Positions 9,425-20,302 of a stretch of DNA of 64,000 nt are shown here, in pieces. Source of the stretch: Isochrysis galbana (taxonomy: Eukaryota; Haptophyta; Isochrysidales; Isochrysidaceae). Under the pieces are notes generated by a model. It saw nothing but the letters and a program-made list of their open reading frames with translations. It was not told the origin of the DNA and did no database searches. Position 1 is the first letter of the stretch. Every line of letters begins with the position of its first letter. Location of the stretch: assembly GCA_018136815.1 (NCBI GenBank), contig CM030936.1, positions 372,001 through 436,000 on the forward strand, given 5' to 3'. A program made the position numbers and the translations under genes.

Positions 9425-9823
9425 TCACAGACAATGCTGCGGGCAGGGCGCCTGCCAAGTTGAGTGGCCTGTGATGGAGTTGTGCGTGTATGTCTGACCA
9501 TCCTCGGTAACGAACATCTGCCAGCCGCGGCCAACCGTGGAAAGGACGCTGTGCTCTTGAAGACCGAGTGATCCAATCGCCTCCATCATGTCCATCGCCA
9601 GCCGCTGGTCGCGAGGCATGCCCGCACCAGCAGCAACCGTAGCATCGGCTCCGTCGGCCTCGCTGGTCTCCATCATGACATCCCCCTGTTCATCTCCCCA
9701 GCAGGGCTGGTGGAGGCAGAACGCCTGGCCATTCGCGTAGCTGCCTAGCCTACTCACAGCACCTGCGCCTTCCGCTTGTATCCCACGCGGCGCCTCGTAG
9801 CTCTTCTCCTCGTCTACCTCCAT
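9425..9823 (-). CDS. WW-domain protein
   Basis: The 132-residue ORF starts MEVDEEKSYEAPRG. Near its end it has GRGWQMFVTEDGQTYTHNSITGHSTWQAP: a WW domain with both signature tryptophans, the central aromatic Y-T-H-N strand and the closing Trp-x-x-Pro. WW domains bind proline-rich peptides and occur in splicing, transcription and ubiquitin-ligase proteins. The middle is Met/Ala/Gly-rich without features. The stop comes nine residues after the WW Trp, so this may be one exon of a longer gene whose later exons lie further left on the minus strand. Confidence 0.6.
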   Translation of the reverse strand: MEVDEEKSYEAPRGIQAEGAGAVSRLGSYANGQAFCLHQPCWGDEQGDVMMETSEADGADATVAAGAGMPRDQRLAMDMMEAIGSLGLQEHSVLSTVGRGWQMFVTEDGQTYTHNSITGHSTWQAPCPQHCL

Positions 9824-10651
9824 TCGCGGCGGTCGCCAGCCGGCGGGCGAATGGCCGTGGGCGGTGGTGGGAAGGAGTGAGTGAAGAGGCGGGGGAGGGG
9901 TGGGGGGGGGGGAGAGGGGAGAGCGGGGGCGCTCGCATCTCTCTCTTCTTCTCTTCTGTTCCCTTCGTTCCTTCCACGCGGGGGGGAAGGAAGGGAGCGA
10001 GGCGCGGGGGGGGAGCGGGCAACCAGGCGGGGGGAGCGGTAGGGTTTAATCTAGTCTTTACTTGTATTTTGGGGTCGGCCTTTTTTTTTTGGGGGGGGGG
10101 GGGAGGACGCCTCCTGCGGCACATGGCATCCACGCGCTGGCCGGCGGGCGTGGCCGTGTAGTGCGTATTGCGTAGAGCGCCAGCCGAGGACTCGCCAGGG
10201 AGCTCAACTGGGCCCTTCGCCGACACTGCTCACTTGATGCTTTCCACGGAGAACGGAGAGGCGTATACGGTACACGTCCTACACACGGGTAATAGTGACT
10301 CATGACGTCATGACGTCTGAAGCCTGAAGCGCTAACGCGTACAAAGTACACCTAGTCCGTTACCGTTACTCGTATTCAACAACTACCACGCCCATCTTCC
10401 ATCTTCTCACAAATGTACAAATGGACACGTTATTGTAGCTAGCGATAGCAGCCTCCAAGAAGGCTGCTCGCTGCTCGCATTCACCCCCGTTCCAAGATGA
10501 ATATTGTAGTAAGACACACGCATGCACACATGGAGAGAGGAAGGAAGCAGAAGAGTACGAGTAAGGATATACATTTTGGAGTGTGTGAAAACTGAGCTAA
10601 AAGGAGCATCAGTCGGCGGGCGGGGGTGACGCCGCTCCCGGCGCCAAAGCC
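9824..10651. other. intergenic with G/T homopolymer runs
   Basis: No gene seen. It contains G-rich tracts at 9896-9920, 9985-10040 and 10080-10106 (T run then G run). Confidence 0.4.
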
Positions 10652-11937
10652 ATGCCGACGGCACTGCGCTCGGTGGATAGGACACAGCGGCGGATGCGGC
10701 TGCAGGATGAAGATACGCCACGCCTGGCCCGCTCGCCGAAGACCAGGTGCGCCGTGAGCGCGCTCGTGTTGGTGGGTGGCCACCTGCTACTGCTAGCGCT
10801 GCTGCTCGCTGTGGAGGAGCAGCCGGAGCTCTTCCCGTGGCCACTCAACGTGGTGGGTGCACACCTCTACGAGACATTCGAACCGCTTCCACGCGAGCTC
10901 CGACTTCCTCCATCTCAGCCACCATCCGCACCGGCGCCTCCTGCACCGCCGTCGCCACCACAGCCGCCTGATCCGCCCAGGCCGCCACCTCGGCCGCCAA
11001 TGCCCCCCGCTCCACCGTCTCCGCCTTTCCCGCCATCGCCGCCGCTGCCGCCTCGCCCGCCGCCCTCACCACCGAGCCCACCGCCAAGCCCGACTCCATC
11101 TCCGCCCCCACGCCCACCGAGACCTCCTCCTCCGCCTCCGGCTCCCCATCCTCCTCCTCCTCCCCCCCACCGCCACTAATTGGCTCTCAGTGTGAGCAGT
11201 GCCAGCAGTGCTCCGTGCTGCTGCAGGATCGCGACTTTCTTTTCCGTGCGATGTGGGGGGCGGAGCCCTGGAGGAAGTGGGAGAGAGGACAAGGTCTCGG
11301 TGGGTCCTGCTTCACTAGGGTACGAGATGATCATGGGCAGGAGCAGCCAGCCAATCGTTACTTTGCGCAAACGTACTCTGGGCAACATTGCGAGACCAAT
11401 TGGTTTGAGGGCAACGGCGGGCAGCTAGGCGAGCCGCACCACATACCTACGTTTCATCAGCACGCGCCGGCTCTTCTTGGCTTCGACGAAGCCATTGACC
11501 AATACTGCATCGGCAAAGGTGGAGGTGGCGGGCACGCCCAGGCGTGCATTCAATCGTCGCTCAATATTCTTTCGCTTTACGGTAATCGCGTTCCATACAA
11601 CATCTGCCGCAACTTTGAGTGGCAGGTGTGTGCTGCGTATGGGAGGATCCCAGGGCAGGGAGACCGGAGGATCATCTTCTCAAAGGCGCCGAAAAGCCTT
11701 GACTTCCTGCACTCGCCGCGATTGGGGCAGTGCAGCGGCTGGAGCCCCATCGATTGCAGGGGCCAAAATGGATATGCCACGGACAGCATCTTCTTTCTAG
11801 AGGTTTGCCTGTTTAGCCAGATTTGTTCAAATCGCGCAGAACTCTTCACGCTCGACGTCGGAGATGAGTGGGAGTGCGATTTTAATGACAACGCATATTG
11901 GGAGCTCTCTGAAATGCTCATGGAGCCCCCAAACTGA
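10652..11937 (+). CDS. type II membrane protein: Pro-rich stalk and Cys-containing ectodomain (apparent frameshift)
   Basis: The frame from the ATG at 10652 gives a short basic cytoplasmic part and a signal anchor (AVSALVLVGGHLLLLALLLAVEE). An extensin-like stalk of about 80 residues rich in PPSPPP/PPRP follows. It meets a TAA at 11177-11179, just after a C-homopolymer (11162-11168). The next frame continues without interruption as LIGSQCEQCQQCSVLLQDRDFLFRAMWG... to the TGA at 11935-11937. That part is a roughly 250-residue domain with conserved-looking Cys and Trp (GSCFTRVRDDHGQEQPANRYF, NICRNFEWQVCAAYG, GQCSGWSPIDC). The stalk and domain look like one protein separated by a one-base length change in the C run, either a sequencing error or a real mutation. 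The ectodomain family is unknown to me. A cell-surface or Golgi location is likely. Confidence 0.55.
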
Positions 11938-13035
11938 TGACGTCCTTCATCAATGCGCGTTGCCGTTGCACATGTGCATGAGGAGCCGTCCTGACTTGTG
12001 TGCCATATTCGCCGCCGTCTCAACATACCTCTATGGATGGCTGTCGTTTTATTCGTAAACACACCAGTAGGGGCATGAAGTATGTTTCGTTTTGCCTCGA
12101 CATCGACACCGTGATCGTGGTTGTGAGTGTGAGGTGGCCATTCATGCTTGTGGATGGGGCTCCTACCTAGCGATGGACGTGCGGGCGCCGCCTGTTATGT
12201 GCCTCATGCCTACACGACCGCCGTGCACTGTGTGCGATATTGCCATGCACCCAAGAGGAAATGGCCACCCATAACGTCGCAGTGGCTCGGTTGAGGACGA
12301 CACACGAAGGTATACATTCTGCTATCCGTACCGGCAACGCAGAATAGCTATGCGGCACAGGGACCTTGTTAGCGCGGTTAGATGTTGGTGTTAGACTATG
12401 TTAGATGAGAGTTTCGGTATCTATTTCAATCACTTGTTGCTTGTCGTAAAACTTGCCCTTTCGTACGTATCTCCCCGTCACCGCAGAGCGGGCCGAAGCA
12501 TTACTGCAAAGCGGGCCTAAGGCATTTGTGACATATGCAAATGCAAAAGCAGATGACCATCGTCCTCGTTGAGAACAGGAGACTGATGCAAGATCCCCCA
12601 GGTGGTTCAGCGTCCGCAGAAAGTTGTTTGTTTCCCCTCTGACGGATTCGTCGATGGAATCGTGGCCACCGCCTCGGAGACGACCGGCGAGAGATCACTC
12701 TCAACCCCGATCTCGCATCCACGCTCTCACCCGCACTCTCTTCCACCCTCAACTTCGCAAGCCCCATGCAGCCGACAGACAAACGCATAGCGCATAGTCG
12801 GATAGTCGTCGGTGGACGTGGCGACGGATCGCTCGCCCCCATACCCTTCATCGAGGGCGTGAGCCATCGATACATTGATACCGGGGCCGAGTTGTTGGGG
12901 CCATTTGCCTCCAGAAGGGGCTCTTTGGTCTTTGGTCTTTGGTGGCTTTTCGCCATTCGCCATCGACGCCGGTGCGATGGCGTCACCCTTCGTAGCACAC
13001 GTTCCACTAGAGGAGAAGCGTCGAGTTGTGCGATG
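11938..13035. other. intergenic
   Basis: No gene is supported. Several short open frames on both strands lack domains. Confidence 0.3.
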
Positions 13036-13140
13036 TTTGATAATAATAATATAACTGAGCATTAGTACCACTACTCTCACTAGCCCTGGTGCTAACACGA
13101 CAACCCTCAGCGCACCTGCCCGTACACCTTGGCGCGTGTT
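13036..13140 (-). repeat. 5'-truncated retroposon tail ((ATT)n family)
   Basis: From GATAATAATAAT through GAGCATTAGTACCACTACTC to CACCTGCCCGTACACCTTGG it matches the 3' end of the element at 25612-26705. Only about 105 bp are kept. Confidence 0.7.
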
Positions 13141-14455
13141 GATCACATTTTGTCTCTCTTGGTATAACCACACGTAGTATCTACGGAGCTCTTTGCGTAT
13201 CTCTTCATCGTCGGTGGTTGTGCCCCTTGTGTCAGACACTTGTGTCGTCACCCGGGGCGTTCCAGTCGCCCGTAACGTATAGTTCCGGTATAGCGCTGTT
13301 GGACGCCCGGGATTGGAACTTCTGAAAGAACTCTTTCGTCATTCTCGCGCCCTTTCCTACGCTCTCCGTCCCTCCGATTCGCATTCCGAGCCACTCTCCC
13401 GTCCATTTCACATGCCCCCGTCATTTGCCCTCCCCGTTCTCCCGATGAGCCCGTTCCGGGCTCCCCGGATGAACCGTGCGCCGCGCTAGCCGCCGGTGCG
13501 CCTCCGCGACTCGTTTCCAAAGAGGAAACGAGCTTCGCTCCGACAAGCTGTCGGAACAGGTTCGCGATGCTCTCCCGTTCAGGAAGGACGATCACAGTGA
13601 TAAAAAGGGGTTCCGCCAGCCACCGCTCCCCGCTCGCCCGCCTTTCGGCTCCCTCGAGCTCCGAAATCGTTCTCTTCGGCTCCGCTGTCGCTCCTCCCAA
13701 AACCAAAAAGAGAAGGCCGGAATCGACGGCGGAATTCGGTAAACGGCCCGCCAGTATTACTGGGCGAGCGGGCGGCGCACACCTGAGCGCGGCATGAGGC
13801 TTGCTGATGTGGCCTCCGAGGTGACCGGCGAGCCTCGGCAGCCCTCCGACCGGGGCGGCCGCCACCGTAGTCTGAGATTCACTTGAAACGCGAAAAAAAA
13901 CTCCCGAGAGTAGCTCAGCCCCCCCGCTATACTTATAGTGATACTCAATACGTTCACTTTCGACGCTTGCCCGGTCCATTACTAGCTGAGGCGCAAGCGA
14001 GACGACGCCCCCCCCCCCAGGGACCAGGGTGACTGAAACGTGGAATGCCTATAGGTGTTCCCAACATTTTTTCTTCCTGGATATAAATAGGGAAGATGTA
14101 TCCGCGCATATACTTTCGAGGAAACCCTCCCATTGTCGAGTACAACATGCGGAAGAAAGGAGAAAGGCATATTAAATGAAATAGAAGAGGCGCCGAAACC
14201 GAAAACCGAAAAAGACCAGACCTGAGAGAGAGAGACGAGGTTTCGGCCTCTCGGCTCGAGCGGCGAGCGGCAGACCCATGCCGGCTTGGGAGTGCAGCTC
14301 GCGTGCTCGCGGCCCGTGGGCCTCGATGATGAGAGAAAGCTTGACTGATTACGGTTGCATGCCCGGTCCTTGACGTCTGACGTGAGGAATTGGCCGCCGA
14401 CGGAGTTAATGTTAATGCTGTACTCGTACCTTTCCTTCCCTTTCCTGTTGGTAGG
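13141..14455. other. intergenic; long but unsupported open frames
   Basis: Both strands are open over 13250-13980 (243 codons on minus, shorter on plus) without any recognisable motif, so I do not call a gene. Confidence 0.3.
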
Positions 14456-15213
14456 TCAACTAAGTTTATACTTGGTTGACCCATGGGGGGGCACGAGCCC
14501 CCCCCTCTCTCCACTCCTCCCCTGCCATGGGGGAGGAACCACCCATCCTCCTGGCATGCCTGATGGCTTGCCAGGAGGCCACTGCCCTACTGACCCACTC
14601 CCTTCCCCACAGGCTCGCCCCATTCGCCCATCCTGGCCCCTCGTGACCAGCCCATTGCTCCAACCCCCCTCCCCCCCTGGTCGACAGGCAGACAGGTGCA
14701 GACTGGGGGCCCCAGAGGCTCGGGAGCGCCAGCGAGGGAGAGGCAGGGGAGGCCAGGGCCCAGCCCCAGCCTCCTCTGCCCCCTGAGCTGGCCTCCAGGA
14801 GCCTCCAGGGGCCGCCAGAGGGCAGCTGGAGGCCTGCCGCAGGCGCGCCATCGCGCGTGCCGCAGGAGAGGGGAGAGAGAGCGCGGAAAAGGGGGTGGGC
14901 GCGAGCGAGAGCTCCGCCCACCGGAAAATCGGTAAGTCTCGCGCCTGTTTACAGGATAAGACGAGACAGAGTGGGCCGCCCACTCGGAGACACAGGAGGA
15001 AGGGGGGGAAAGATCACCGGGGGGTGGCGCGGGCCACCGGACCATATCTAAGCCCTCCACCCCAATCCCCCTAGTAGTGTACGGGGGGAGCCGCCTGATG
15101 GCGGGGGGAGAAGGGCCGGGGAATGGGGGTGTAGAGAGTATGCTACGTGCTACTTGTAGTGGGTAGTGGTTCCATTCGCCGCGAGTGCGGTAAGAATATT
15201 AAAAGGTTTTTTT
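14456..15213 (+). mobile_element. 758 bp non-coding retroposon, copy 1
   Basis: A 15-nt target-site duplication, TTTCCTGTTGGTAGG, lies at 14441-14455 and 15214-15228. The head has the hairpin ACTAAGT-TTAT-ACTTGGT (14459-14476). The tail is AATATTAAAAGG followed by a T run. The GC-rich body contains GGGGGGGCACGAGCCCCCCC and a CCTCCAGG-rich hairpin zone. A second copy of the same length lies at 53332-54089 on the other strand. Both ends match the 2.9 kb coding element at 830-3724, so this is probably a short element moved by that family's machinery. Confidence 0.85.
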
Positions 15214-15228
15214 TTTCCTGTTGGTAGG

Positions 15229-15824
15229 AGTAGGAGGGTCCACTGAGGCTCTCCTGCAGCACTTGCTCTGCTTCTCCAAGAATCGATTGGCTTCATTTTC
15301 CTCTGTCAAAGCCCATGGCCCCCGAGGTTCTCACACCTCTTCCCCACCACAAAACTGAGTACTGACACACCAATGAGCAAAAGTTTCGGTTCCATTCTTT
15401 CCGCTCTGGTTTCGCCCGCATCACGCAAATTGTACTTTACAAGGTGAGAAGAATCTTTACGCACTAACTACTTTAAAGTGGAGTACCTCCTCCTCCCCGT
15501 CTCCCTCCTCCGGTCCATACTCTTATGACTCCTACTCTACAACTACTTCACTATCTCTGCACCCTGCCAGCCTGCCCCCCGCCCCCCTCGTCCTCTCCTC
15601 TCCTCCCCCCCCCAACCAGCAGACAGGGAGAGACCTCGTTTTATTCCTCCCTCTCCCCCCTCTCTCTCCGAGCGAGAGGGAGAGTGAGAGAGAGAGAGAA
15701 GCGCCACCTCATCCGCACCTTCTTCCCCTTCCCCTTCTTCCCCTCTATCTCTGCGTCCCTCGCCGCCGGGGCCCCTCGCGCGCCTCCACTCTCCCCCTCC
15801 ACACCTCTCCTCTCCGTCTCTTCC
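15229..15824. other. VIPP1 upstream region with CT/GA tracts
   Basis: From about 15590 the coding strand is very C/T-rich, with one GA block at 15665-15705. It probably forms the promoter and 5' leader of VIPP1. The open frame continues upstream of 15825 to 15525, but its residues are low-complexity Pro/Ser/Arg. Confidence 0.4.
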
Positions 15825-17286
15825 ATGCTGCTGAGGCTCGTGCTCCTCGTCGGCGTGGCCGCGCATCTTGGCGCGGCACTCCTCATCGGCCCGCCCCTCC
15901 CCCGCCCGCGCGCCCCTGTTGCTCACATGAACCTGGCCGACCGCTTCGTACGGCTCGTCAAGTCCAATGTCAACTCTGCTCTCTCTTCTCTCGAGGATCC
16001 GGAGAAGGTGCTGGAGCAGGCGGTCAACGACATGCAACGCGATCTGACCAAGGTCCGACAGGCGTACGCCGAGGTCTCCGCATCATCCAAGCGGGCCGAG
16101 GAGCAATGCAAGCTTGCAGAGGTGCGCATACAGGCCGTGTGAGATGGCTCCCTCCCTCCCTCCCTCTCCCTCCCTCCCTCTCCCTTTCCCCCTTCCCCCC
16201 CTCTCCCCTTCCCCGCATGCCTGGTGTGACTGCCGCATTCGCCACCTCCTCCGGACAGTCTGAAGCCGCCAAGTGGTACTCGCGCGCCCAGCTGGCTCTC
16301 GAGAAGGGTGAGGAGGACCTTGCCCGGGAGGCACTCGCCCGTCGTCAGCAGCAGCTGGAGCTCGTTGATAACCTTCGTGTTCAGGTGCGTGCCCGTGGGC
16401 CATCGCCACGCCACTGTCAGTATCATTATCGACAGCTCCTCTGAAGCCCGACTGATGGGTTGAGAACCTTGTTCGCAACATAGGTGGAGGGCAATGCGGG
16501 ATCCATCACATCTCTCTATGATTCAATGAAGGAGCTCGAGGCCAAGATGGCCGAGGCCAAATCCAAGAAGGACCAGATCATTGCACGCGCGCGCACCGCC
16601 AAGGCGGCGACGAAGGTATGCGCTGCGCGCCGTCTTTTGTCTGATGCGGCCATCCAGCCAACCTCCTCGGCGATGAGAATGCCAGGCTGCAACTGCCAGT
16701 GCGCGAGTGGACGCCCTCTTGCACACCGACTGAAGCCACTGATGGCTCGCCAAGGTGCGGTGATACCTGAGCCTTCGCCGCCATCCTGCCCTTGCAGGTC
16801 AATGACATGCTCGCGGGTGTGGGTTCGGGCAGCTCAATGGCGGCTTTTGAGAAGATGGCAGCCAAGGTTGACCAGCTTGAGGCGGAGGCGGAGGTCTCCA
16901 AGCAGCTGGCTGCGTCGACATCATCGGGCAAGGGGACGGATCTCGACTCCGCCTTCAAGGTGCAACGGGCACGTGTGCACAAATCCAAGCCCTGGTTCCA
17001 CCGCGAGTGCTGAGGGCTAGTCTATACCCTTCTAGGACGCTTGGGGCTCCATAGGTACTACAATATGCCGTCTCAGCTACGAGACTGCCTTGTCTTGTGT
17101 TTTTCCCTTCGGTTTCTGACTGATTACTCCGGCGTTTGGCTCTTACAGGCGCTCGAGCGCGGTGGCGTTGATGACGAGCTCGAGAAGATGAAGCGTAATA
17201 TCCTCCCGAGCGCCGGTGTTGACGACGAGCTCGCCAAGATGAAGCAGCTGATGGCTAGCGAGTCAGATGGCGAAAAGAAGAAATAG
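15825..17286 (+). CDS. VIPP1: VIPP1/PspA-family thylakoid membrane maintenance protein
   Basis: Five exons, 15825-16121, 16259-16384, 16484-16615, 16798-16959 and 17149-17286, are joined by four phase-0 GT-AG introns and give 284 residues. The ATG at 15825 opens a signal peptide ([20 protein letters not shown]), then a short transit-like stretch. The conserved PspA/IM30 start follows: [50 protein letters not shown]. The rest is the family's long alpha-helical hairpin and small helices ([58 protein letters not shown]). The C-terminus carries two near-identical GVDDELxKMK units. VIPP1 forms ESCRT-III-like polymers on plastid inner membranes and supports thylakoid biogenesis. The leader fits import through the ER into a secondary plastid. 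Confidence 0.93.
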
Positions 17287-17741
17287 GCTACTTTCGTGCC
17301 CCTGCCTCACTGGTGCAGTTCGGCGCCAGCAGCATTGTGCATTTACCAGTCCGAGGGGGCAGCAAAAGCGGGTACTCTCGCTGGACCGGTCCCGCTCCGC
17401 TAAGGTGGGTGGAGTTGGAGCGCATGACCACCGCCTTGGTGACATCCGCGAGTAGTCTTGGTGCTACTGGGGCTCAAGCAAGTAAGGGGATTACAGTGAC
17501 GGTAGCGAGCTGATGATGCGATGGCTGGTAGTGGCACGCAACGTGGCGTGAGAGCGATACGTCGATAGGTCCTTCACCATATTCGCTGTGGTCGCGGCTC
17601 GGGTGCTGCGATGCATGCTGATGCTCCCTCGTGCCCCGTTGGCATGCGAGCATATCTCGCATGCCCTCCTTGAGCAAGTGCTTATTTAGAAGTTAGATGA
17701 GAGAATTCGAGTCTCTCCGAGAGCTCCCCACATCTAGCGCA
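17287..17741. other. intergenic 3' flank of VIPP1
   Basis: Nothing recognisable. Confidence 0.4.
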
Positions 17742-17822
17742 CCTTACCGCACTCGCGGCGAGTGGAACCACTACCTACATGTAGTTTACTTTCTACACCC
17801 CCACTCGCCCGGCCCTTCCCCG
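17742..17822 (-). repeat. fragment of the 758 bp retroposon (near 3' end)
   Basis: The stretch CTTACCGCACTCGCGGCGAG through CTACACCCCCACTCGCCCGGCC matches the minus-strand copy at 53353-53430. The terminal T run is absent. Confidence 0.6.
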
Positions 17823-17876
17823 GGGCCCGGATCGCAAAACAATTCGCGTTGATCAGCACCAAGGAGCCACCGCCCG

Positions 17877-18032
17877 CTTCCTCTGGAAATGGACTGCCCC
17901 CACTCGACGCTCCCCCGCCGCAGAAGAGTCGCCGTTGCGCCCCTCCCACCGACGGCCTCGGCCATCCTGAGGGTGCTAAGTGGGATCAGGAGTCGTGGCG
18001 TAACGCCAAAGTGGACTTCGATCCCATGTCAC
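17877..18032 (+). repeat. dispersed repeat B, copy 1
   Basis: It matches 53158-53315 in inverted orientation. Shared blocks are CCGCCGCAGAAGAGTCGCCG, GGCCTCGGCCATCCTGAGG and GGCGTAACGCCAAAGTGGAC. Both copies keep an open frame for APPPQKSRRCAPPxDGLGHPEG, which could be a coding remnant. Confidence 0.6.
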
Positions 18033-18311
18033 GCTTTTGTGGGCATGCAGGATGCAGGCCTGGCGGCATCCTTCCGCCAGGGCTCGCCCCACCGACGCCT
18101 ATTGTGCGTTCCGCCCTGCGCCACCGGACACCGACACAGGTCGCCCCGACCACCCGGACAACTGGCGCTATGGCACTGGCGATGGCGCGCATTCGCCGTA
18201 CTACTGACTACTGCCAGCCATTCATGCGCTTTCTCTGCGAAGGAGAGGCGGAGGTCCCCGAGGCCCACCGTGCCTCGTGCCTACCTCCGCCGCCTCATTG
18301 TTCTTGTTCTT

Positions 18312-18845
18312 CAACCTACTTTTATAAGTGGGGGTCAATGGGGGCCTCGCGGCCCCCCCTCTCCATCGCGGACACCCCCCGGGGTTGGCCCGTACAATCA
18401 ACCTCAGCCCCTGCCTTCTGGCAGGGGCTGGGCATTCAACAATCTGACCCAGACCCTTCGTGGGCGCGGGCCGCGAGCCGCACTCCCAGGCTCGCATGGG
18501 CCTGCTCTCGTACTGACTCCCCCCCCCATCCCTGTTCGCCAGGCAGACACGGGCCTCAGGGCGGCACCCAAGGCCAGCGAGGCGAGCGAGGGAGAGGCAG
18601 GGGGGGCCAGGGGCTGAGCCCCAGCCTCCACTGCCCCCTGAGCTGCCCTTGCTGGCCCTCTGGGCGCCCCTGAAGGACCTCTGAGAGCAGGCCATGGCGC
18701 GCCGCATGGCGACGCGCCGCAGGGACAAAGGTGGAAGAGAGTGGGGCGAGGGAGAGGGGGGGATTTGCACCCCCCCCGATGGAGTGTGGTGAGAAACGAG
18801 CCCCGTTTGCGTTAGCAAACGGGCGAAGGGGGGAGACTGGCGACA
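18312..18845 (+). mobile_element. GC-rich retroposon, truncated, with 5' hairpin
   Basis: The head is CAACCTACTTTTATAAGTGGG. The hairpin is CCTACTT-TTAT-AAGTGGG at 18315-18332. The body then matches, inverted, most of the element at 25612-26705, including CCCCTGCCTTCTGGCAGGGG, the GGCGGCACCCAAGGCCAGCG block and the CGTTTGCGTTAGCAAACG palindrome near 18800. It stops where the inverted-repeat element at 18846 begins. The (ATT)n tail is not present. Confidence 0.7.
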
Positions 18846-19621
18846 AGAGGATGCAACCTCAGGTTTGGTTGTTTTTTTTACAATTGCCTCGTAAAATGTA
18901 TGTAAAAATTAGAACTTCCCCCCCCTCGCCCTTTGCCCTCCCCCTTCCCCTTTCCCCCCTCGTACTCTTTTTGGGCGGTACCGCCAGTCGAGTGTGACAT
19001 GGGCACTCTTCACGCGAACGCTGCCATTTTGATGCTTCCCGACGAGCAGATTGGCGGGACCGAGTTTTCGGAGAATCCTTCGTTCAAGAGTGCCGTTGAC
19101 GGCGGCAAGTACTCGTGGCCGACGCGCTGCCCGGCGGACATGCCCCTCTCGCCTGCCACACAACTCTTCCAGCCAGGAGCCGTGCGTGCTCACCACCGAG
19201 TGTTCGTCGTGTTGGCATCACCTCCTCGCCCCAAAATTTTTTCAGAGCCACATCGGCCGTGCACGCGCAAGGCGCCACCGGCGGTACCGCCCAAAACTGA
19301 CAGTCGCCCCTGCTACGCGGCACAGGCGGCGTCGGCCGCGTGCACCCCCTCTCGCCCCCCACACAACTCTTCCAGCCAGGAGCCGTGCGTGCTCACCACC
19401 GAGTGTTCGTCGTGTTGGCATCACCTCCTCGCCCCAAAACTTTTTCAGAGCCACATCGGCCGTGCACGCGCAAGGCGCCACTGGCGGTACCGCCCAAAAA
19501 GAGTACGAGGGGGGAAAGGGGAAGGGGGAGGGCAAAGGGCGGGGGGGGGGAAGTTCTAATTTTTACATACATTTTACGGGGCAATTGAAAAAAAACAACC
19601 AAACCTGAGGTTGCATCCTCT
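18846..19621. mobile_element. 776 bp DNA-transposon-like element with 140 bp terminal inverted repeats
   Basis: The left arm 18846-18987 and right arm 19481-19621 are near-perfect inverted repeats. Each begins AGAGGATGCAACCTCAGG, has a T-rich block and a C-rich block, and ends in the palindrome GGCGGTACCGCC. The 490 bp interior carries a direct repeat of period 203 (19146-19298 and 19349-19499). It also has an open stretch reading MGTLHANAAILMLPDEQIGGTEFSENPSFKSAVDGGKYSW, which looks like a captured gene fragment. No transposase is encoded, so this is a non-autonomous element. No clear target duplication is seen. Confidence 0.75.
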
Positions 19622-19631
19622 CACCTAGTGA

Positions 19632-19672
19632 GAGGATGCAACTTGAGGTTCCCTTTTTTTTAGCCCCCCACA
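19632..19672 (+). repeat. solo terminus related to the 776 bp element
   Basis: AGAGGATGCAACTTGAGG then TTCCC and a T run start ten bases after the 776 bp element. They resemble its terminus and also the sequence near 39088-39118 (GGTGCAACTCGAGGTTCCC plus T run). It is probably the end of a related element. Confidence 0.45.
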
Positions 19673-20082
19673 TTGCCTTTTTCTATACATTATACAATTC
19701 TAACCTTCACCACCCCCAAAAATGCGTATGGGTCCCAAGTCGCGTTCCGTCAAAAGAGGACCACAATCTGTTTTCTTTTAGTTATGAACAATATTGGTAC
19801 ACGCCGCCGTCGACGGCTGGCGGCTGCAGGTGGCCCGCGGCGCGACCGAGCAGTGCGGCGCGTTGGCGAGCGTCTCGTGGTCGCTCTGTGGCGCGCCTGG
19901 CGGCGGGCACCGGCGCGCCGTGTGCCCCTCCGTCGCCTCCCCCGTCGCCTCCGTCGGACCCGCCTCCACCGGCGTGTTAAATTTAATGTTCAACAACTAA
20001 TGTTAAACAACTACAATACAACTGTGGACATTTGATCGCTCAATTCGACTGATGTCCCACTATTGACGGAACGACACCTCCA
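19673..20082. other. AT-rich intergenic with a GC-rich coding-like island
   Basis: Within AT-rich DNA, 19795-19975 is abruptly GC-rich and reads VDGWRLQVARGATEQCGALASVSWSLCGAPGG in one frame. It could be a captured exon. No family is recognised. Confidence 0.3.
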
Positions 20083-20145
20083 TGCCGCGCGGGTTGATTT
20101 CAAACAATAAAGAAGTCATCTTTGTGTGTATCCGCTATTTCTAGG
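20083..20145 (+). repeat. duplicated 5' end of the hydroxylase gene
   Basis: This segment repeats 20303-20379: MPRGLISNNKEVIFV is encoded in both. The upstream copy lacks about 18 bp inside the membrane-segment coding part and ends after MPRGLISNNKEVIFVCIRYF at a stop. The two copies are 220 bp apart. Confidence 0.75.
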
Positions 20146-20302
20146 CCGGTTCGCACAAATTTCTATAAGATAGCTTAGAAATGCAAAGCGCCAACCATTC
20201 TACAGCCTCGATAATTTTCGGTGCTGCTGCAGCGGCAAAGTTGTGGGATGGTTGCCCTAACATCCACCTCCAACAATGTGTCCCTAGAGGCATATGAGTC
20301 CA

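Noticed and set aside
13248-13979. 243-codon minus-strand ORF, with open frames also on the plus strand
   Set aside because: High-GC DNA opens long frames by chance; no domain, no membrane or signal features, and both strands look equally coding.
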